A stretch of DNA of 64,000 bases, from positions 1,240,001 through 1,304,000 of the forward strand of contig VWND01000002.1 of assembly GCA_009599575.1 (NCBI GenBank), in the 5' to 3' direction. Each line of letters begins with the position of its first letter. Positions within the stretch are counted from its first letter, which is position 1. Position numbers and translations under genes: made by a program. The notes under the pieces were generated by a model. That model saw nothing but the letters and a program-made list of their open reading frames with translations. It was not told the DNA's origin and ran no database searches. This DNA comes from Blumeriella jaapii (Eukaryota; Ascomycota; Leotiomycetes; Helotiales; Drepanopezizaceae). Positions 11,093 through 24,207 of this stretch are shown in pieces.

Positions 11093-12293
11093 ACCTATGT
11101 AGAATACACTTGTTTCCTGGTTTGATTTGACGCACTCAGTTGACAGTTCATTTCGGAGTGTCTGTTTCGAGCTCACTCTCCTATTTATACAAAACTATCG
11201 GGTGATAAAGAGCGTGGTATGCTACAGTAGAGCTCCATCTCTCCTCGCCTTTCCCGATTTTGCGTAAGGCCGCGTTGTGTGGTGGCACAGGTCTACTACT
11301 ATCCAAATTTCGGCAATACTCTATTGTTTGGAACATGGTAGACCTAGAAGAAAGTGGTTATTGCTGATGACACTTGGTCTAACCTTGCCTCGTGTACCTT
11401 TTCTTGACTGCAGAGGTACAGTATAATAGTGGGCTGCCTTCCCACAATATTTCTGCGGGTACTCGAATATACTATTAGGGGTTTATGATTTAAATTCTTA
11501 ATGTATGAAAGCCAATTTACCGCGCACATTGAGTCCTATCTGTAAAAGTACACGGACTTCTTATCGGAACTTGACTTCTCTTGTTTATCAAATTCTCCGA
11601 ACGGGGCTTGGAGCACGGTTCGCTGAAGCTAAATCGTGTAGGTAATTTTCGTTACTTTCGTCACCCCGCTTGTCGCGGTCTTTTTCGCTTAGCAAAAGTA
11701 AATAAACGATGGCTTACGGTTCAATACATTTTTTTTCTACCATACTACAGAGTGTATACAGTACATGCAATCTCCACCTAACATGGTTTATTGCCTGAGA
11801 CCTAGAACCCCTTTGAAAGCACCGAAAACGGTAACAACCTGGTTTCAGACTTCAGTTCTCCCTTTCTGAGCCGTCCGGCCCTCTAATTTTGTGTGGAGGG
11901 TGATGGTTCACATAGGTAGGAGTGTAAGGAGAAGCTAGATGAGTTGGTGATATGAAGAGGCAGTACATCTTTGGTCCCATCTAAGCATGATCTGTTTGCT
12001 ACAAAGCAGGCTGTGATATCTGACGAGAAGTGAATCCATGGCGGGGGTGAAGAGTCAAGGATTCATAGGTATGCGCTTCCACACCGCAAAAGTATAGCAA
12101 GCTATACAGTAAGTCCCCTTGCTGATTGCTTGGCATTCGAGGTTTGAGTGATTTGTCAGAGACTCTTGTATTGTACGTCTCATGCTGAGGATCCGTATGC
12201 GCTCGACCACCTTGACAGATCACTTGCTTTTGTAGGCACGCCAGATGAGGAAAAGAAACGATGCAATTCGAAATGCTAAACACTAGACCTATT
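11093..12293. other. Intergenic region between convergent MIC12 and the peptidase gene
   Basis: About 1.2 kb without a supportable gene. It contains TACAGTATA (about 11413) and TATACAGTACATGC (about 11755), members of the palindromic motif family noted elsewhere. Nothing else recognised. Confidence 0.5.
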
Positions 12294-13988
12294 CTACGCA
12301 ATAGCCAAAAACGACAACAAGATATCATAGTCGGCCTGCAGCAACTCCTTCTGCGAATCCGAGTAAGTGGTACCGGTGAATGACGCCGCTGCTACACGTG
12401 TTCTTCCCGACCCAGTGGGGAACAGATTTTGGTCAACTTCGTGGGACACCAAATCGTCTGGCACTTTTCCGTCAACGAAGAAATCATGGATAGTCTGCGT
12501 CAGCGAGAGAGAGGCGATTGAAACGCTGGTGTGGCCCGAGCCCTTTCGGATGGCAAGTCTCGAGGAGTTTGGAAGCAGTGATCTGAGTTTCTGAGCGGAT
12601 TGCAAGGGAGTGGTGGGGTCGTGGTCTGGGTTGACGATCAAGACGGTCGTCTTTGCATCAGCAAGGATCTTGTCTGCGGCAGCGAAACCTGAGCCGCCTG
12701 CTACCGGCACCAGAGGACGAGTGTCCGGGAAGTTGCGACAGAAGCTGACGGTATCGATAGCAGCATTAAGAATCGGGTTGTTCTGCTCGATGGAAAGAGA
12801 CTTGGTGAGCGCGATTGTTGCTTCCAGCGTGATGCCACTGGAGGGGGCGTTGTCAATGCAGGCCAGAACTTGTTCGGCAAAGGCGGCTACACCAGGAGCT
12901 TGCGGATCCCGTGGCGCGGTGGAGGCCGTGGCAGCTGAGAGGAGGAGAGTCGCGTTACGGGTTTCGAGACCGGCGATGACATTGGCGGCAAAGGACCAGA
13001 GGGCAGGAATGATCAAAAAGGTCCAGAGGGCAGGGTTGAACGTGTCCAGGCTGATAGGGAAGCCCCTGACATCGATTGGTTTGGTGAACAATGCCTCGAA
13101 CAAGTTGTCGATGCGCTCGGTGAGCGTGCCGGTCACACCAGCTGGTGGAGTTGCAAGTGGGCAGTTCGCGTTCGCCGCTTCACAGGACGAGATGAAGTCG
13201 TTGATGGCGTCTCGGGCCGAGACCTGGCTGTTGGGGAGCTGGACATCGCTTGTCTTCGCATTGTCCTCAGGATCCATCACTCCATCCGCCAATACTCGCC
13301 CAACTCGGTTGGGGAAGGCCTGGATGAACTCACTGAGGAAGAATGTGCCGTAGGAGAATCCCCAGTAGTTCAGCTTCGCATCCGGTCCGTCTACAGCATC
13401 CAGGATAGATGCCATATCCCTCGCGATGTAAGCTGCAGAAGATGTGTAGAGGGCTTCGGAGTTCTGGGCGACGCATGCATCAGCCAACTTCTTTCTGGTC
13501 GCGTCGAATTCCGTGATTTGCGTGGTGACTTGGGCATCGTAAGACGGGTCCGAGAACATGCCCAGCCAGAGGTTTGGAGCGGAAGGATACGTTTGCGAGA
13601 ATGTGTATTCGTCGCCGGCGTTGGGAAAACATTGCATCAAGGGCGTAGATTTTCCTACTCCTCGAGGATCCCACCCGATGATATCGTAGCGTCCCCCTGT
13701 GATTTTCGAGATAGCAGCTCCTCCGGACTCGATGAAGCCGGCGCCTCTTCCACCTGGGCCGCCAGGGTTCACGAGGAGCGAACCCAAACGTTGTTCCGGA
13801 GGGACGGTGGCTTTGAAGCGAACCAAGGCAATGCTAGCTTGTGCTGTAGAAGGGGCATCTTTCGCGTATTCAAGGGGAACTGTGAGAGTGCTGCATTCGA
13901 GACCAGTGCCGCAACCTGTCCATGTTAATGGGGTAGCGGCGGAAGCGAGGGAACATAAGGAAAAAAGGAGTGTGAGTGACTTGGACAT
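12294..13988 (-). CDS. Secreted TAP-like serine peptidase (alpha/beta hydrolase, S33 type)
   Basis: Single exon, 564 aa. The N-terminus MSKSLTLLFSLCSLASA is a classic signal peptide, cleavage near ASA-ATP. The hydrolase fold shows the oxyanion motif NPGGPGG (residues 74-80), YDIIGWDPRGVGKST, the nucleophile elbow GFSYG with Ser212, a late Asp in VNPDHDPTTPLQ and a His in GSGHTSV. This order is that of tripeptidyl aminopeptidases (TAP-like C-terminal domain), which release short peptides from protein N-termini outside the cell; the exact substrate cannot be read from sequence. A TATA-like element lies about 75 bp upstream. The gene is intronless and complete, ending AIA before TAG. Confidence 0.88.
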   Translation of the reverse strand: MSKSLTLLFSLCSLASAATPLTWTGCGTGLECSTLTVPLEYAKDAPSTAQASIALVRFKATVPPEQRLGSLLVNPGGPGGRGAGFIESGGAAISKITGGRYDIIGWDPRGVGKSTPLMQCFPNAGDEYTFSQTYPSAPNLWLGMFSDPSYDAQVTTQITEFDATRKKLADACVAQNSEALYTSSAAYIARDMASILDAVDGPDAKLNYWGFSYGTFFLSEFIQAFPNRVGRVLADGVMDPEDNAKTSDVQLPNSQVSARDAINDFISSCEAANANCPLATPPAGVTGTLTERIDNLFEALFTKPIDVRGFPISLDTFNPALWTFLIIPALWSFAANVIAGLETRNATLLLSAATASTAPRDPQAPGVAAFAEQVLACIDNAPSSGITLEATIALTKSLSIEQNNPILNAAIDTVSFCRNFPDTRPLVPVAGGSGFAAADKILADAKTTVLIVNPDHDPTTPLQSAQKLRSLLPNSSRLAIRKGSGHTSVSIASLSLTQTIHDFFVDGKVPDDLVSHEVDQNLFPTGSGRTRVAAASFTGTTYSDSQKELLQADYDILLSFLAIA

Positions 13989-14062
13989 GTTGTAAGGAAT
14001 GATTGGTGCTCAAGGAAAGTGATGAGTGGTGGTGCTTGGGATAGCGAGAGGGGGGGGGGACG

Positions 14063-14069
14063 TTATATA
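14063..14069 (-). promoter_or_regulatory. TATA box of the secreted peptidase gene
   Basis: Minus-strand TATATAA lies 75 bp upstream of the ATG at 13988, directly upstream of a run of ten G on the plus strand (14050-14059). Position and sequence fit a fungal TATA box for an inducible secreted enzyme. Confidence 0.5.
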
Positions 14070-14823
14070 CCTAGACTTGTACACAGTTGGATGATCCCTC
14101 TTACAATATACACCAGCTGCACATACTATGGCAGACCTGGATCTCTCTCTCTCGACAAGTCTGCGATACCTTGTTACCAGCATGCAAGGGCCACTTTTTC
14201 AACCTGCCGGAGATCCGTTTGAAATTTGGAGGAACTGCCAAGATGGCAGGGAGCTCTTATTTCTAGAGCTCAACTTCTTAGAATAGCCTGCCGCCTTGTG
14301 TCGGACCTTTCCGTATGATACCTTTTCGAAGAAATTGTTCGAAGTAGAAATATCGTATTGGCAATAAAGAAAGCGAAGACTGCAAAGCACACTTACACAT
14401 ATCTTTTGTGTGTTCCGGCCTTCATCAAAGTTTATAAGCTTTGTTTACATCTATCCTCGCCAGGCTTACTTACGTCCTTTGCTGATAGCACGTTGAAAGA
14501 GACTAGATCATAAAACCGTAACGGGCCTTTGAAACCGGTTTTTAAAGGGTGTCTCAAAACAAGCTATTTGGTGTCGTACAGACCACAAATAAACCTTTCG
14601 CACGGATGCTGGGCAATATCAATACGTCTCGTTATTTCAGACCAAGCAAAGGATCCGGGAGACCGGCTTGGCTAAGCGAACATTTATAACCTCACACCTG
14701 GGCCCGGAGGCCGGCCAATCTCAGGACCGAGGCGATAAGCCTCCCCACAAATTCTCCTTCGAGAAAAGAAAAAAGTTCACGGGCATGTTCGTCTCAAACT
14801 CACCACAGCGAACAACGAAAAAT
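14070..14823. other. Divergent intergenic region, peptidase / DIM1
   Basis: About 750 bp upstream of both genes. No supportable gene; an open frame runs into DIM1 from 14668 but the family start is at 14824. Confidence 0.5.
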
Positions 14824-16082
<1,259 letters not shown>

Positions 16083-16641
16083 CTCCAAAGGTACCCCTGG
16101 TTCGTGGATTTGTACTTAGCAAGGCGTTTGGGTGGAACTGGGAAAACCACAAGGGATCATTCAAAAGTTCCAGGCCGAGGCCGAAATTCTGCTGGGAGTT
16201 CTTTAGCCGGTCAGAAGCAGGTGCAATTCGCTCGATACAAGGCACATTCAATCACGTTTCATACTGTTAATCTCTAGGTGAGTCCCGAGCATGATTCAAC
16301 GTCGTCTCATGTCCATTCTACTCATTACACTGAAGCATGCACCTGCATTCTCCATTCTAGCATCCGTATATCCGTCACCCCGCTCCTTAATTTCAAAAAC
16401 GCCAACCATGGAGGCATGCAAACCAATGATCCCGATCTTCAGCCCATCACCTGGGAACTCCCATATTAGCATTTTCTCTCTGGTCCCTTCCCATGATATA
16501 CCACACATGCAAGGAAAACTTGGCCAGCTGCCAGTTCGCCATTTTACATGCCCATTTATAAGCAGAGGAAAAAATAGAAATGAGGTCAAGTAGTACAAAC
16601 ATTGATGTAACAACAGACTATTATCGCTCTTCAAATAAAGA
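16083..16641. other. Intergenic region between convergent DIM1 and the C2 gene
   Basis: About 560 bp holding the two 3' untranslated regions. No gene recognised. Confidence 0.5.
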
Positions 16642-19600
16642 CTAATATCCACGGCGTCGGGCTCTGCCGCTCCCAAGGTCAATATTCTTCATCTCCTCCA
16701 ATAAAGCCCAAGCGTCACGACCGCTTGGCTGAGGCGACTCATGCAAATCATTCATGGGTATTTTGCCCGGAATCGGTGGAGGGCCAGCCGAGCCCCGATG
16801 CCCGGGACTTCCTCCGTAGCTCGATGCGTAATTCTCGTTTGACTGGTAGTCGGTTGAGTGAGATCTCGGAAAGCTTCTCTCCGAGTAGCTTTTGTCTTGG
16901 TAGCTTGAGATAGGAGCTAGAGGACTCGAGCCTTGTGCAGTATAAGCAGACATCCGATCAGATTTCTTTTGCAGTCTGTTGCGCCCAGTTGGAGTTATGG
17001 GATCGTATGACTGGGTGTTGTTGGCATAACTGGGGGAAGCGCTCATAGAATGAGGTCTAGCAACAACCTTCAATTGCCTGCGGCCAGTGGCAGAGACTGA
17101 CGCGGAACCAGTCGGCGGAGGTCTGTAATTCCGATCGGGAAGTTGTGATGCATATTTTGGACCCTTTGACTCCAGTAAAGGTGCATAGTTGGACTCAGGA
17201 ATGTGATCACTCGGATCAATTTCTCGGCCATCGTGCGTGATGATCTTTGCTTCAGCATCTGTGTTCTTCGTGTCGTAGGCCGTACTGAGAGAAGGTGTAG
17301 AAGCCGAGCCGACGAGACTCGTGTTCAGAGCATTATAAGAGTCAGGCCCGAAAGGAATGCCGGACATTCTCACCTGGTCGTCGAAAGGATGTGGCGAAGG
17401 GCTGACAGACTTTCGTATAGGGACCCGAGGATCGGGAGAGACGCCTCTTGGCATTGTGGCTGGAGCTTGTGCAGCTGAATAGCAAGGTTGGCGCTCGTCC
17501 GAAGCTGAGGGCGCAGGCACAAAAGAAGCGTCGTTCTCATGGTAAGAAAGAAGCTTGGGTTTGCTGTATTGATTTTGAGGCGAGCTTTGATATCTGCCTT
17601 GAGTAGCGTTGCCAGCGACTGCCCGCTTCTCATCGTAGATCCTTTCAGAGATTTCTTGTGCAATCATAGGATCCATGCCAGGGACTAGAGTTGCCGGCAC
17701 AGAGGGCAAAGCATAATTGTTCATCTGGTTACCAGACTGTCCTCGTGGGCGCTGGTAATTAGATGATGCGACAATTTGCTGATCGTAAGACTGCCCTCTT
17801 GGTCGTTGATGATTTGCATCAACTCCCATTTGATCTTCATTCCGCATATAATCTTGCTGGGTCGAATAGTTGTAGGCTGTACGAGACGAAGCCGAATATC
17901 CCATAGAGTTATGAGAATGATGATGGCCAGGCTGTGTATAAGCGTTCGAGGTGCTATGTCGACCAGAAGCAGCACTTCCCCGACCACCAGTGTTGAGAGG
18001 TGCGGTAGAAGCGACCTGATCATACCTTCGCTCATCACTTCGGGAGACACGAGAGCTCATCCTGGTCCTGGAATGGCCTGCACCAGGAGAAGGTGGAGCG
18101 TCTTCGACGGTTGGTTGCATCGACCCGTAGTCGGCATCATATCTCGAGTCGTAGCTATGATGTCGAGGTGGAGATTGCTGATGGCCACCGTTTGTCGACC
18201 TCCGAAACGACTCCTGGTTCTTCTCTGGGCTGTAAGCACGATATGCACCGCTGTGCGGGGAGTGCGAAGATACGGAGTGACGATGAGGTTCATGCGCTGC
18301 AGTCTCGTAAGGGTTTGGGGACCTATTGTTGGGCGAATACCCATAACTTTCTCGAGTTTCCCCAAGATGAGGACTAGCGTGATGGCTTCCGGTCTCAGCC
18401 CTGCTCCTATGAGCTGGAGGAGGCGGCGGGGGGCCTCCCGGGCTTGGAGGAGTACCGTAGGAGTCAGGCTGTGGAAGGTCGTATGGGTCGAGTGGTTGTT
18501 GATACATATGCCTATCTCGCAGGTCGACACTTTCATCGTCGCCCCTGTAAGAATCTCCAAAGTTGCTATGTGAGTATTCGCCCTTTTGCACAGGCTCGTA
18601 CACATCGTGTCTATAATTTTGTTTAGATTGAGCTGGTGAGTACCTGCAGATGCTCCAGAAGGTAGTCCGTATTCGTCATATCTCTGGGCTGGAGAGAAGT
18701 TGGACGGCGGCGCACTGTATTCCATGTTTTGAAGGGGTGACTGGTTTGGAATAAAGTTCGGTGATTGGTATCCTCGCTGTGGTGTCTGGACGTGGTCAGG
18801 AATTGCAGAGGGGTGGTTTGGGTGTCCTCGCGGGGGCGTCTGCCTATGCTCCGGGACTGACCCAGGCGCGTTTTGATACCCTCGGGGAGGCGTTGATGCG
18901 TGTTCAGGAGGCACGGATGAGGATGACGATGACGGATATCCTCGAGGTGGAGTTTGAACTTGATCCGGAATGTTAACTGGCAGAGCTGGTGCCCCAGTGA
19001 CTGGATCTGAAGGCAGAGGCCTCCTCTTTATCGGGGATTGGGATTTTGGTTGTCTAGGCCCTCTGAGCGAATCTCGGCTCCCTTCATCCACGCCATTTGC
19101 TGTCGCTGCAGCTGGTCTGTTTCTTTCCGGCTTCTCTTGCTTGGGTCGAGTATCGTAGTATGTGATCTCGATTCGAATCTCGCCCGCGTACTTTCCCTTG
19201 CAACTCAAATTGTGCCACAGGTCATTCTGGCCCCCACCGGGCACAACGACTTCTTTCAAGTCGACCCATGTCTCTCCAATCAAGTCTGTCTTTTTGTCAT
19301 CGTTGAAAACCGACACCTTCAGTTGGTAGTAGTCGGGTGAATCGTGAACGGTATATCGAAGCTCTTGGTCCCTTGGAAAGTCAGCATGGCAACACTCCCG
19401 CACCGAATTGACCTACCATCTCGGCGTCTGGCCTCCTCGGCGGTCTGTTTCGGTCTTCTTTGCTTCTTTGCCCAGCCTGGCCGCGCAATACGGGTCCTGT
19501 TTGCCAATAGTCTTCCTGTTCGGGAGATTCTTTGCACGATCGACAATAAGGACGAGAGTGCCGATTTCAGGGCCATCGACGGTCATGTCAGAGTATATGC

Positions 19601-19649
19601 CTGCCGTGTGGGCGCCATTGAGGCCATTGATCTTCGTTTTGCTCCCCAT
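16642..19649 (-). CDS. fic1: C2-domain, proline-rich cytokinesis protein (Fic1/Inn1-like)
   Basis: Exons 19417-19649 and 18644-19371 are joined by a 45-nt GTAGGT intron; exon 3 is about 16642-18610. The N-terminal C2 domain reads GTLVLIVDRAKNLPNRKTIG, KQDPYCAARLG, GGQTPRWDQELRYTVHD and VFNDDKKTDLIGETWVDL. The remainder (about 830 residues) is disordered and Pro/Ser/Tyr-rich with four or five copies of a TPPRGY motif and PPPPPP, expected to bind SH3 domains. Layout and length match fission yeast Fic1 and budding yeast Inn1, which act at the contractile ring and septum with Cdc15/Hof1. The exon 2/3 junction is unsettled: the visible intron (18611-18643) is only 33 nt and leaves the frame one base short. 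With one added base the protein would be 976 aa. Confidence 0.82.
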
Positions 19650-20571
19650 ATTGCTCTGATGTCGTAAAGAGAGACTTCCGGAGAGGAGGGGGAATGCGGC
19701 GCGGCTGGGGTCGTTCTTGTTTACGAGGCTGCGGAGCTCTAGCTGAGCATTGTCTGCTGGTATTCCTCACAAGACTGAAGAAAATCGGCACATGGAATAT
19801 CAATGCATCAAGAAGTATCGCGAAGTGGTAAGTAAGCAATGGGAACGGAAAGAAAGCGAGGATAGGTCAAGTAGAGACGCAAGCGTGGTGCAAATGATAC
19901 CTATTTGGATTAGGAAATGCGGATGGCTAACAAAGTATGGCCGCACCCAACGGAGAGGCTGGGGACAAGGATAGTTTCTGAGCCACGCTCCCCTTTGCTT
20001 CTTTCACGACCCCGGCTTGCACGTGTTGACAGCTATCTGAGAGGTAGCTATTTGCCTCGATATGGCTGGGGCAAGGAAAAGCGGTGTTTCAAGCCTGGAC
20101 CGGTGATGCGCGTATATCATCATTATTCTGCTGTTTACTTGTCCGGTATAGTGTGTGCGCAGGTAACGATGGCAACCGATGGTACAGTATGTACATACGG
20201 ACCGGGATCTAAGATACACACATAGCTAGCTCAGATTATCGTTTATGCAATCTTCAGTTCCATCTCAGTTTCTCAATCGCTTCTACGCTATGCTCGCTGC
20301 CTTACCAGCTATTGAAGTAGATCGGTTGATCAACCGTATATCTCCGTCAACCCGAGGCTCATGGGAACGTAGGTAGGCAGTTGTGTCCTGGGTCCAAGCC
20401 TGCTTGTTACTTTGATTCAGACCTGGGTCTTCGCGATTTTGGATTGCGCGGCCGGGTTTCGCTATAGTCGCTTGGCTAATGAAATCGATCTGTCCTGGCC
20501 AAGTCGCTCCCACCTTGCGCGCTCAGTTCAGCTGCTTGGTGTGTTCTGATCTTCGGGTGAAGAAAGACAGT

Positions 20572-20592
20572 TTCCGTACGGACCGTACGGAA
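20572..20592. repeat. Perfect palindrome, 10-bp arms
   Basis: Arms TTCCGTACGG and CCGTACGGAA around a single A. Could bind a dimeric regulator or be chance; no flanking gene uses it obviously. Confidence 0.6.
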
Positions 20593-21065
20593 TGGATGAA
20601 AGAATGTTTCGCCTAGCTTCATATCTCTTGTGCTGCTCTTTTGCCTGCCCGCCGTTCAGAAAGTGTTGCCATCCTTGATGTCAACCCATGCTTTCTGAGA
20701 AAGCGCGGCATCTTTGAATGCCGTAGCGCCTTCTTGCAGCCTATCTCCATGGAAGATCGTGGGATAACTGCTGAACGCATCACACCGATGGCGAAGTAGC
20801 CGTTGTTTCTGCCAATCTGTTTTTCTGTCGACTGATCGCAGTGGCGACACGGAGATTCTCTCCAAAGAGTGCTGCAAGTCCTCTCTATGTTCCGTTGTGG
20901 TTATCTATCAACATCGTTACCTCTGACAGCGTAAGCGATTTAGCAATCGAGGATAAGTCGTTGCTGCAGTGGATGATGCGATCGAGAACGATGTGAACAC
21001 GAAATACTGACATAAGAGCATACGAAAGCAGTGAAGTTCATATCCCGATTTTTAAGGCCGGTACC

Positions 21066-21081
21066 TACAGTATGTACTGTA
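21066..21081. repeat. TACAGTA inverted repeat
   Basis: TACAGTA-TG-TACTGTA, a clean inverted repeat and a member of the intergenic motif family, about 195 bp upstream of the TMEM234-like gene. Confidence 0.6.
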
Positions 21082-21274
21082 TGCACCGTATGTCCTAGTA
21101 GATAATCGAGACCGAGCTCGGTGAAGAAGTAAACAAAAGGTCTGTTCCACTTCTTTTGATTCCGTTATCACGTGGGAGCGACACTTGTTTTGCGACGTGG
21201 GGACTTCGAACGTGATTTTAGAACTCCACACTAACCCTTATCATCATCAATTGCCTCTCTAAACATCTCATACA

Positions 21275-22045
21275 ATGTCTGATGCACCAACCGAAGCTCC
21301 TCCAACGGATGCTTCTCATATCTTACGCTATATCCTGGGCTTTTTGATGATCGGAATAGCATGGGGGTACGTACATGGCCCGTCCCTTCCTTCTTACAAC
21401 CTGAGCCTACGCTTCAAACATTGTAAACATATCACTAATGCCACATGTATCATCTAGCTTCACCACTCCATTCATCAGAAAGGCAGCCCGCACACACTCT
21501 CCGCCGGCTCACCCCATCCTCGATTCTGCTGCCGTGAAAAACAGCTGGGTCAAGAGCAAAATTTACGGCTCCTTTTTCGGCGTCGTTGACTTGCTGCGAA
21601 ATCCAAGGTATGCCATACCATTGGTCATCAATCTGACTGGGAGTGTGTGGTTTTTCCTATTGATTGGGAAAGCTGGTGAGTTTCTTTTCCTTCTGTTATG
21701 TCTATGTAGTCTTGGGACTGGGAAGGCAATCTGTGATTGTAGGGTACGGCTGGAGGCGAACGAAGAAACAAACGAAGAAACTCAATAGTGATTGTTCTTG
21801 TTAATGCCATGAAGCTTAGCTGATAAATGAGCAGAATTGAGCTTTGACGGTTCCAATCACGAATTCTTTGGCTTTTCTGTTTACCGTGCTAGGGGATTGG
21901 TATGTGGACCGGAAGGTCATCAGTAGGGGTACGTATCTACTACTGTGATACGTAGCATTTGTACTAACTCTTCCGAGGCACATGGATAGGTATGGCATTA
22001 TCGCTATCAGGAATTGCTTTATGTGTCCAGAGCAAAACCAGCTAG
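21275..22045 (+). CDS. Small multi-pass membrane protein, TMEM234/UPF0546 family
   Basis: Exons 21275-21366, 21458-21675, about 21842-21928 and 21978-22045, about 154 aa. Start MSDAPTEAPPTDASHILRY, then LGFLMIGIAWGFTTPFIRKA, YAIPLVINLTGSVWFFLLIG, LTVPITNSLAFLFTVLGDW and WIGMALSLSGIALCVQSK: four hydrophobic helices in the order of the TMEM234 family (drug/metabolite-transporter-like fold, function unknown). Anomaly: the conserved ELSLTVPITNS is encoded as GAATTGAGC followed by TTTGACG; the natural CAG acceptor at 21834 leaves frame because of one extra T. Using a downstream AG (acceptor at 21841) keeps an open frame but loses Glu-Leu-Ser. Confidence 0.8.
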
Positions 22046-24207
22046 TTTTACAGTATCATTCTTCAAGGACACCTGTTTCGATGTCAATAGGGTCGATAGA
22101 TATCGTGTTTATTCTACTGTAGGTAAATACAACGCAAAGAAATTACTGGATAAGAGCTTGTGGGCCTCAATCTATTGCCCCTGGCAAAAGTGTCTCGCCC
22201 CGATTATAACAAAAAACAAGAAGGTTGGCAGCCTGCACCAACCAAATAATCGAAGCGACGTCCAATTGCCCCAATGGCTATCTCCCCTGCCCCGTCTTTA
22301 CATGCTCTCAGTTCTCGTGCCCATTACGTCCCCACCAAAGATCGATATCCTTATTAGGTTTCTACTGTTTGTTTAGCGCCTGGCTTGTACCCATGCCTGG
22401 ACCTGTCGGAGACATGGGTCTTCGACCGTGCAGCGACCCTTTTCATCGTCTGATGACTGCGTCTTAGAGTACTACTAAGTATACACAGTACTGTGTGGTC
22501 TGTGATGGCTGCAAGTTCCTATTATCAGATGTTATTAAGTGTATATTCATAACAGCTGAGACTACAGCCCACTTCAAGCTGGCTCGGTTTGAATGCCAAG
22601 CCCTCGAGTTGAGAAAGACGAATCGGGCACTCACAACTCGCAACTGTGCATCACAGGCGGCTGAATGACCTGTATGTCCAACAAGAGGACGCTGCCTTCG
22701 AAGAATTTACTCCCGCCATTCTATCCGTCTTTGAGCAGTGCCCCGTCTGAAATAAATCTTCTGAGCCTCGTGACGACGAGAGCAGGCATCAAGCAAAACC
22801 TTATAGAAATCAGAATGGCTGACGAGCCCCTTAAAGTTCTGACTTATTGCAGCTCAGCCTTTGCTTGCTCCTCTGGACCGACCACCTTGCACTCCGGGGA
22901 CCCGTGTCTCTGCCGCACAACTCAATATCTGCTGACCATCAACGTAACACTGCCTCAAAGCCGCCCAGCCCTCCGTGTAGTAGCTAGACACTTTCATCCT
23001 CGGGCTTAACGAGTGCTCCTGCAATGTGGTATTGTAGGCTACGGAAATCAGATAATAGATCTGCTTCCCGAGCAGTTCGTTGATCGTTCACTGTTGCGCT
23101 TAGCTCGGAAGACATGTTTATTCGAAGAAGTGATAGAGCGATGTGCGGAAAAGAGAACATATACACCCAGCCGCCCTTATCAAAGAGGGCAAGTGAAAAT
23201 GCGAAAGAAAGGATTTGTAAGAGAAAGTTGGCAACTTTTGGCTTCATAGAAACGAACGAAGAAGAGATTGGTGTAACAATCTGCTGTTGAACAAGGTCTC
23301 CGAACAAGAAATATGTATTGATAACGCAGGAGCAGGAAATCGTGTGTATATTGAAGATAAGTCCCCTTAAAGAATTTCCCTCTCATGCTAGCTGTCTACA
23401 ATGTTCAGCCATCACGGAAGCAAACCGGCATCGCAACCGGTTCATTGGGGCCATTGTGAAAGAGCCCTTGCAGATAGATACTGTTTCAATGCAAGCTGTA
23501 AATTCAGAAATGCACTTTCAGTAAGCGCGGTATGACGACGGTGGTAGCAAAGTATGATGGATGGGAGTCAACATCGAGAGGCTCTTCTCATACTAGTAGC
23601 GTGCCTGGCGCCAAAGAACGAGTCAACGGTCTTCTGGCCCTCTTATTCGCTCTCCAGATACCGCCCAAAAATTTCGATTCTCAAAGCTGAGATGCCGAAC
23701 GAACAAATCGGGAATCGTGCCGTTGACTGCGCCTTACAGGGCTCCAGCGGATACATGTTTCTGGTCTCTTGGGGCACTCGGGGCTGCCGGTTCCGTTTGA
23801 TACGTTTCCTTCTGGCACCATTCACGCACCGTCCCTGCATCACCGTCAAAAATACTTGCTACTTTAAGACTCTTAGCACATCATTGCGCAGTGTACAGTA
23901 TGGTTTTCCTTCCTGCGGCAAGGCTGGATCGCATCTAGTCAGATCGAACATTGCAGAGCAAGTTCCTTCACATCAAGCCACGGATAGGCTATGTTGTGCC
24001 ACCAATGGAAGCTCGGACGTTGGATGTTGGATTTCCCCGATCTCATTGATACCATTGACACAAGGTATAAGAGATGAGGCTGTCACGGTAGTCATTCTCT
24101 AATTCAATAAACGGTCTGCAAAAGCAGTGAGACCAACGACTTATCGAATTTTCAGTGACGCCGAAAGCTGAATTGCGTTCTGGATCTCATTTTCGTCTCA
24201 TACAAAT
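22046..24207. other. Gene-poor region
   Basis: 2.2 kb between the membrane-protein gene and SCL1. Several short open frames lack family resemblance, introns or start context. A CACAGTACTGTG palindrome occurs at about 22487-22498 and GTACAGTA at about 23892. Nothing else supportable. Confidence 0.5.

Larger units (their letters stand above)
19650..21274. other. Gene-poor region
   Basis: 1.6 kb with no supportable gene. It contains TACAGTATGTACATA (20183-20197), TACAGTA-TG-TACTGTA (21066-21081) and a perfect 10-bp-arm palindrome at 20572-20592. Confidence 0.5.

Noticed and set aside
12610..13353. 247-codon plus-strand frame within the peptidase gene
   Set aside because: Antisense of a complete, motif-verified hydrolase.
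17776..18573. 265-codon plus-strand frame over the Fic1-like gene
   Set aside because: Antisense of a low-complexity coding exon.
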